A stretch of 9,057 bases of DNA. Source: Spirochaetia bacterium (lineage in GTDB: Bacteria; Spirochaetota; Spirochaetia; Treponematales; Breznakiellaceae). Below, one piece after another: positions 6,549 through 9,057 of this stretch. Within the stretch, counting starts at the first letter, position 1. Each line of letters begins with the position of its first letter. Both the position numbers and the translations under genes were made by a program. Below the pieces are notes generated by a model. The model had not been told where the DNA came from, did no database searches, and saw only the letters and a program-made list of their open reading frames with translations. Where the stretch lies: contig BOAU01000080.1 in assembly GCA_026002025.1 (NCBI GenBank), positions 1 to 9,057 of the forward strand, given 5' to 3'.

Positions 6549-7403
6549 ATGATAATTAATCACAACATGAGCGCCCTGTACGCCAACCGTGAACTCGGTG
6601 TGACCCAGGGCGACGTGTCCAAGAGTATTGAAAAGCTCAGTTCCGGTCAGCGGATTAACCGCGCCGGGGACGATGCTTCCGGGCTCGCGGTCTCCGAGAA
6701 AATGCGGAGCCAGATCCGGGGTTTGAATCAAGCCGAGCGCAATATTCAGAACGGTGTATCCTTTATCCAGACCACTGAAGGTTATCTTCAGGAGACCCAG
6801 GATATCCTGCACCGCCTTCGGGAACTGTCTGTTCAGTCCGCCAACGGTATCTATACCGATGAGGACCGGATGCAGATCCAGGTTGAGGTTTCCCAGCTGG
6901 TCGATGAAATCAACCGTATTGCGAGCCATGCTCAATTTAACGGAATGAATCTTCTGACCGGGTCCTTTGCCCAGAATTCTGTGGTCAACAAGACCATGCA
7001 GCTCCAGGTCGGGGCCAATATGGATCAGAATGAAAGTATCTATATCGGAACCATGACCGCCCAGGCTCTTGGACTCGCAAACGCTCAGGGCGAAGATGGT
7101 GGTATTTCCATTAGTACCCCCGAAGAAGCAAATCAGGCTATTGGAACTGTGGATTCCGCCTTACGGCAGATATCCAAGCAGCGCGCCGATCTCGGCGCCT
7201 ACCAGAACCGGTTTGAAATGGCTTCCGAAGGCGTTGCCATTGCGGCTGAAAATCTTCAGGCCGCCGAGTCCCGGATTCGGGATGCGGATATGGCATCGGA
7301 AATGGTTAACTACACCAGGAATCAGATCCTGTCCCAGGCGGGGACTGCCATGCTGGCCCAGGCCAATGTGCGGACCCAGTCGGTGCTTCAGCTCTTGGGC
7401 TAG
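6549..7403 (+). CDS. flaB: FlaB periplasmic filament core flagellin (FlaB3-like)
   Basis: This second core flagellin has 284 residues, with the same architecture as its upstream neighbour. It has [16 protein letters not shown] and [18 protein letters not shown] at the N-terminus, [20 protein letters not shown] and [18 protein letters not shown] at the C-terminus, and no D2/D3 domain. The N-terminal [17 protein letters not shown] pattern is closest, from memory, to treponemal FlaB3. The middle differs from the first copy: Asn/Gln-rich ([21 protein letters not shown]), without the [11 protein letters not shown] form. AAGGAGGG at 6537-6544 precedes the ATG by 4-5 nt. I see no convincing promoter in the 261-bp spacer, so it may be read from the upstream flaB promoter or from a site I cannot recognise. 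A terminator follows at 7470-7505. Confidence 0.96.
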   Translation: MIINHNMSALYANRELGVTQGDVSKSIEKLSSGQRINRAGDDASGLAVSEKMRSQIRGLNQAERNIQNGVSFIQTTEGYLQETQDILHRLRELSVQSANGIYTDEDRMQIQVEVSQLVDEINRIASHAQFNGMNLLTGSFAQNSVVNKTMQLQVGANMDQNESIYIGTMTAQALGLANAQGEDGGISISTPEEANQAIGTVDSALRQISKQRADLGAYQNRFEMASEGVAIAAENLQAAESRIRDADMASEMVNYTRNQILSQAGTAMLAQANVRTQSVLQLLG

Positions 7404-7469
7404 CCTACTGGCTAATTTCAGATTACAGATGCGGATTAAGAGACCTCTGGACGTCGTCTTTTGAAACGC

Positions 7470-7505
7470 GGGACGAGGAAGCCGCGCCCTTCCCCGCCCC
7501 TTTTT
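7470..7505 (+). terminator. Rho-independent terminator after the second flaB
   Basis: GGGACGAGGAAG (7470-7481) pairs with CTTCCCCGCCCC (7489-7500), leaving two A-C mismatches and a 7-nt loop, and is followed at once by TTTTT (7501-7505). It lies 66 nt past the flagellin stop. It may separate high flagellin expression from flaG-fliD, either fully or with partial read-through. Confidence 0.65.
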
Positions 7506-7514
7506 AGACAGGAA

Positions 7515-7532
7515 CGCCTGATATTTCAGGCG
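7515..7532 (+). other. Small perfect hairpin upstream of flaG
   Basis: CGCCTGA (7515-7521) and TCAGGCG (7526-7532) form a 7-bp stem with loop TATT. There is no T run after it. Its role is unknown. It sits just after the terminator and just before the CsrA-type hairpin at 7543. Confidence 0.5.
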
Positions 7533-7542
7533 ATATACATAT

Positions 7543-7560
7543 CCCGTCAAGGATGATGGG
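7543..7560 (+). promoter_or_regulatory. CsrA-type hairpin upstream of flaG
   Basis: CCCGTC (7543-7548) pairs with GATGGG (7555-7560), including one G-T pair, and displays AAGGAT in a 6-nt loop. CAAGGATG here matches the same core as the flaB leaders. It is 83 nt before the flaG ATG, so it would matter only if the transcript begins upstream of it; a promoter was not identified. Confidence 0.45.
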
Positions 7561-7571
7561 TTTATAAAGTT

Positions 7572-7625
7572 GGAGAAAAACTTTCGTTTTTCTCCTCAGC
7601 AGGTTTAAGCTTCGCTTAAACCTGC
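7572..7625 (+). repeat. Tandem-hairpin module, copy B, just before flaG
   Basis: Stem GGAGAAAAAC (7572-7581) with GTTTTTCTCC (7586-7595), loop TTTC, is followed after 3 nt by stem GCAGGTTTAAGC (7599-7610) with GCTTAAACCTGC (7614-7625), loop TTC. Sizes and spacing almost equal those at 6309-6363. Shared ends (GGAGAA/TTCTCC and TTTAAGC/GCTTAAA) flank stem cores that differ but stay paired. The second stem ends 6 nt before the flaG ribosome site GGAGG (7632-7636), so it could affect flaG translation. Confidence 0.8.
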
Positions 7626-7643
7626 ATACACGGAGGTAGTACC

Positions 7644-8042
7644 ATGAGTATGGCCATAGCCCCTGCGGGTAACAGGATTCAGCAGGAAATCCAAAGGGAT
7701 GCACTCCCTCAGGAACGCAGAACTGCGCGTATCGCACAGGCCCATGCTACGAAAATCAAGGCCGAAGCTTTTCAGAAATTTGAATCATCCCTGCCGGGGA
7801 ATTTGGAGCCCGGTGAAAAGCCCCTGGAAATCAGCCAAACAGCCGCGAATCTTGAACAGATCAGCCTTGCGTTCGATAAAAAACTCAAATTCGTGGTGGA
7901 TCATGAATCCCATGAAGTAATTGTCAAGGTTATCGACAGTGCAACCGATAAGGTGATTAAGGTGCTGCCGCCCGAAGAATTACAGCGGCTCCACAGCAGG
8001 ATCAAAGAAACCATCGGTTTTTTGTTTGACGAACGGGTATAA
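7644..8042 (+). CDS. flaG: FlaG family flagellar protein
   Basis: The 132-residue protein carries the FlaG signature in its C-terminal half (about 76-125): KKLKFVVDHESHEVIVKVID, then SATDKVIKVLPPEELQRLHSRI. This corresponds to the family pattern of an amphipathic beta pair followed by the conserved 'Ppee' helix. The N-terminal 70 residues are polar and probably poorly structured. FlaG lies next to flagellin and fliD genes in many bacteria and affects filament length or assembly, but its mechanism is not well known. GGAGG at 7632-7636 lies 7 nt before the ATG. A second Met follows at codon 3, so a start two codons later is possible. The gene is followed 72 bp downstream by fliD, and the two are probably co-transcribed. 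Confidence 0.85.
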   Translation: MSMAIAPAGNRIQQEIQRDALPQERRTARIAQAHATKIKAEAFQKFESSLPGNLEPGEKPLEISQTAANLEQISLAFDKKLKFVVDHESHEVIVKVIDSATDKVIKVLPPEELQRLHSRIKETIGFLFDERV

Positions 8043-8052
8043 CCGGAGCCTG

Positions 8053-8099
8053 GACCTGGGCTGTAAGCCGACCTGGGCTGTCCGGGGACGTGTCCCGGG
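8053..8099 (+). repeat. Direct repeat and hairpin in the flaG-fliD spacer
   Basis: GACCTGGGCTGT occurs at 8053-8064 and again at 8070-8081. It is followed by a GC-rich hairpin at 8082-8099, with GGGA/TCCC as the inner stem, a CGTG loop and flanking CC/GG. The hairpin ends where the fliD ribosome site GGAGGGG (8098-8104) begins, so it could partly hide that site. Function is not established. Confidence 0.5.
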
Positions 8100-8114
8100 A
8101 GGGGAATTCAGGGT

Positions 8115-9057
8115 ATGTCCGATATTTATGTGCCGGGTGTAAAAAGCCGGTTCGATACAGATAAACTCATTGAAGGCCTGATGCAGGTCGAACGGATTCC
8201 CAAGGAACGTACCGAAAAAAACATCGAATCCCTGGAATCCCAAAAGACCTATTGGCAGGAAATCGGCAGACGCATCAATTCCCTCAGGGACAGCGCACGG
8301 CTCCTCTACTCTTTTCAGAATCCCTTTAATGAGCGGATCGGAAATTCCGCCGACAGCTCGGTTATTACCGCCACCGCGACACGGGAAGCCGCTGAGCGGG
8401 ACTATCGTTTTACCGTAAAACAGATTGCCCAGGCGGACCGGTTTTTGTCCCGGCCCCTGGAGGATAATTTTAAGGTTGACGCCGGTACTTATACCTTTTC
8501 CGTGGGAAAGGATGAGGTTTCCTTTGCCTTTAAGGGCGGCAGCCTGAAGGAATTTACCGATGCCCTGAACCGCCGGGGCAAGGATAAAATCGGCGCCAGC
8601 CTTATCGCCGTTGAACGGGGCGCAAAATCCCTTTTAATTGAATCGAAGGTTACCGGCAGTGAAAACCGCCTTGTCTTTTCCGGGGACGCCGAAACCCTGG
8701 CCTTCAATACCGGCATGGTGGAGCAGGTAAACGATTCCCGCCGGGATATTGCCCTGGATGTCCAGGACCTCAAACGGGTGTCCGATTCCAACCTGATAAA
8801 TGTTGAAGAAAATACCCTCCGGGTAAAGGCCGGGGCTTCCGCATCCATAGCGCTTAACCCGGCGGTCCAGTCCGCCCCGGGCCTGATCCTGCAATTTGAA
8901 ACCGCCGCGGAGACTAAATCCGCCGATGGCTCATCCGGGGCCTCCGGGGCGCCGACCGGGCCGGTGATTCCCCCCGCCGGGAGCGTGACCTACGGGGGGA
9001 TCACCATTGAAAATGATCCCACCTCGGTGATCATGGCAAACGGGAAGGAGCCCCCTC
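8115..9057 (+). CDS. fliD: FliD flagellar filament cap protein, N-terminal part (3' end outside window)
   Basis: The frame is open from ATG 8115 to the window edge, giving 314 residues of what is normally a much longer protein. The N-terminus MSDIYVPGVKSRFDTDKLIE then GLMQVERIPKERTE is the conserved FliD_N region (about residues 1-105), including the following long helix ESQKTYWQEIGRRINSLRDS. FliD forms the cap on which flagellin subunits fold during filament growth. Beta-rich domain sequence follows (residues about 106-270). Around 273-290 there is a Gly/Ser/Ala/Pro-rich linker (ADGSSGASGAPTGP) before another beta region, YGGITIENDPTSVIM. The ribosome site is GGAGGGG at 8098-8104, 10 nt before the ATG, rather far. 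The position after flaG is typical. It reads as intact over the visible part. Confidence 0.95.
   Translation, partial: MSDIYVPGVKSRFDTDKLIEGLMQVERIPKERTEKNIESLESQKTYWQEIGRRINSLRDSARLLYSFQNPFNERIGNSADSSVITATATREAAERDYRFTVKQIAQADRFLSRPLEDNFKVDAGTYTFSVGKDEVSFAFKGGSLKEFTDALNRRGKDKIGASLIAVERGAKSLLIESKVTGSENRLVFSGDAETLAFNTGMVEQVNDSRRDIALDVQDLKRVSDSNLINVEENTLRVKAGASASIALNPAVQSAPGLILQFETAAETKSADGSSGASGAPTGPVIPPAGSVTYGGITIENDPTSVIMANGKEPP

Noticed and set aside
7565..7571. TAAAGTT before flaG as a second sigma-28 promoter
   Set aside because: No GCCGATAA-like -10 box follows at the right distance; the sequence there is the TTTC loop and stem of the hairpin module.
1..9057. CRISPR arrays, tRNA or rRNA genes, insertion sequences, prophage genes or a defence system
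   Set aside because: No regularly spaced repeats, RNA gene signatures, transposase motifs or defence-type domains were seen; the unusual signals here are regulatory RNA structures in a housekeeping locus.

Overview
The window looks like a spirochaete chromosome, most probably a Treponema. The reasons are two paralogous FlaB-type core flagellins lying next to flaG and fliD, an order familiar from treponemes, plus treponeme-like FlaB sequence and lipoproteins with relaxed spirochaetal lipoboxes. The base composition looks moderately GC-rich, above that of T. pallidum or T. denticola. A free-living or gut treponeme is plausible, but the species cannot be fixed from sequence alone.

Layout. (1) 3-620 (+) is the C-terminal part of a GAPDH-like protein. 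It has lost the catalytic cysteine motif and carries a Lys/Pro/Ala/Gly-rich tail. (2) 4973-656 (-) is a four-gene operon read leftward: a sugar-type solute-binding lipoprotein, two permeases of the LplB/LplC type, and a lipoprotein with two thioredoxin-like CxxC domains. A good sigma-70 promoter lies at 5020-5047 (-). No ATPase is present, which is usual for this family because a shared ATPase is encoded elsewhere. The second permease seems to start at an ACG codon behind a perfect AGGAGG. (3) 4974-5426 is a divergent intergenic region with a long imperfect inverted repeat, a sigma-28 flagellar promoter and a structured flagellin leader. (4) 5427 to the end (+) is a flagellar filament cluster: flaB, flaB, flaG and fliD, with fliD cut by the window edge.

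The main regulatory signal is in the flagellar non-coding DNA. Small hairpins presenting AGGA or AAGGAT in the loop occur in the leaders of both flaB genes (two in the first, one in the second) and upstream of flaG. Their stems differ while the loop core is kept, and they match the known RNA ligand of CsrA. This suggests that CsrA (with FliW) controls filament synthesis. Separately, the two spacers after the flaB genes each carry a tandem pair of perfect hairpins of almost the same size. Stem bases are exchanged in a compensatory way between the two copies, so this looks like a conserved RNA or repeat module of unknown function.

The flagellar genes act together. FlaB proteins form the periplasmic filament core, FliD caps it so that subunits can be added, and FlaG is an accessory filament protein. 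The ABC operon probably imports a carbohydrate whose identity the sequence does not show.
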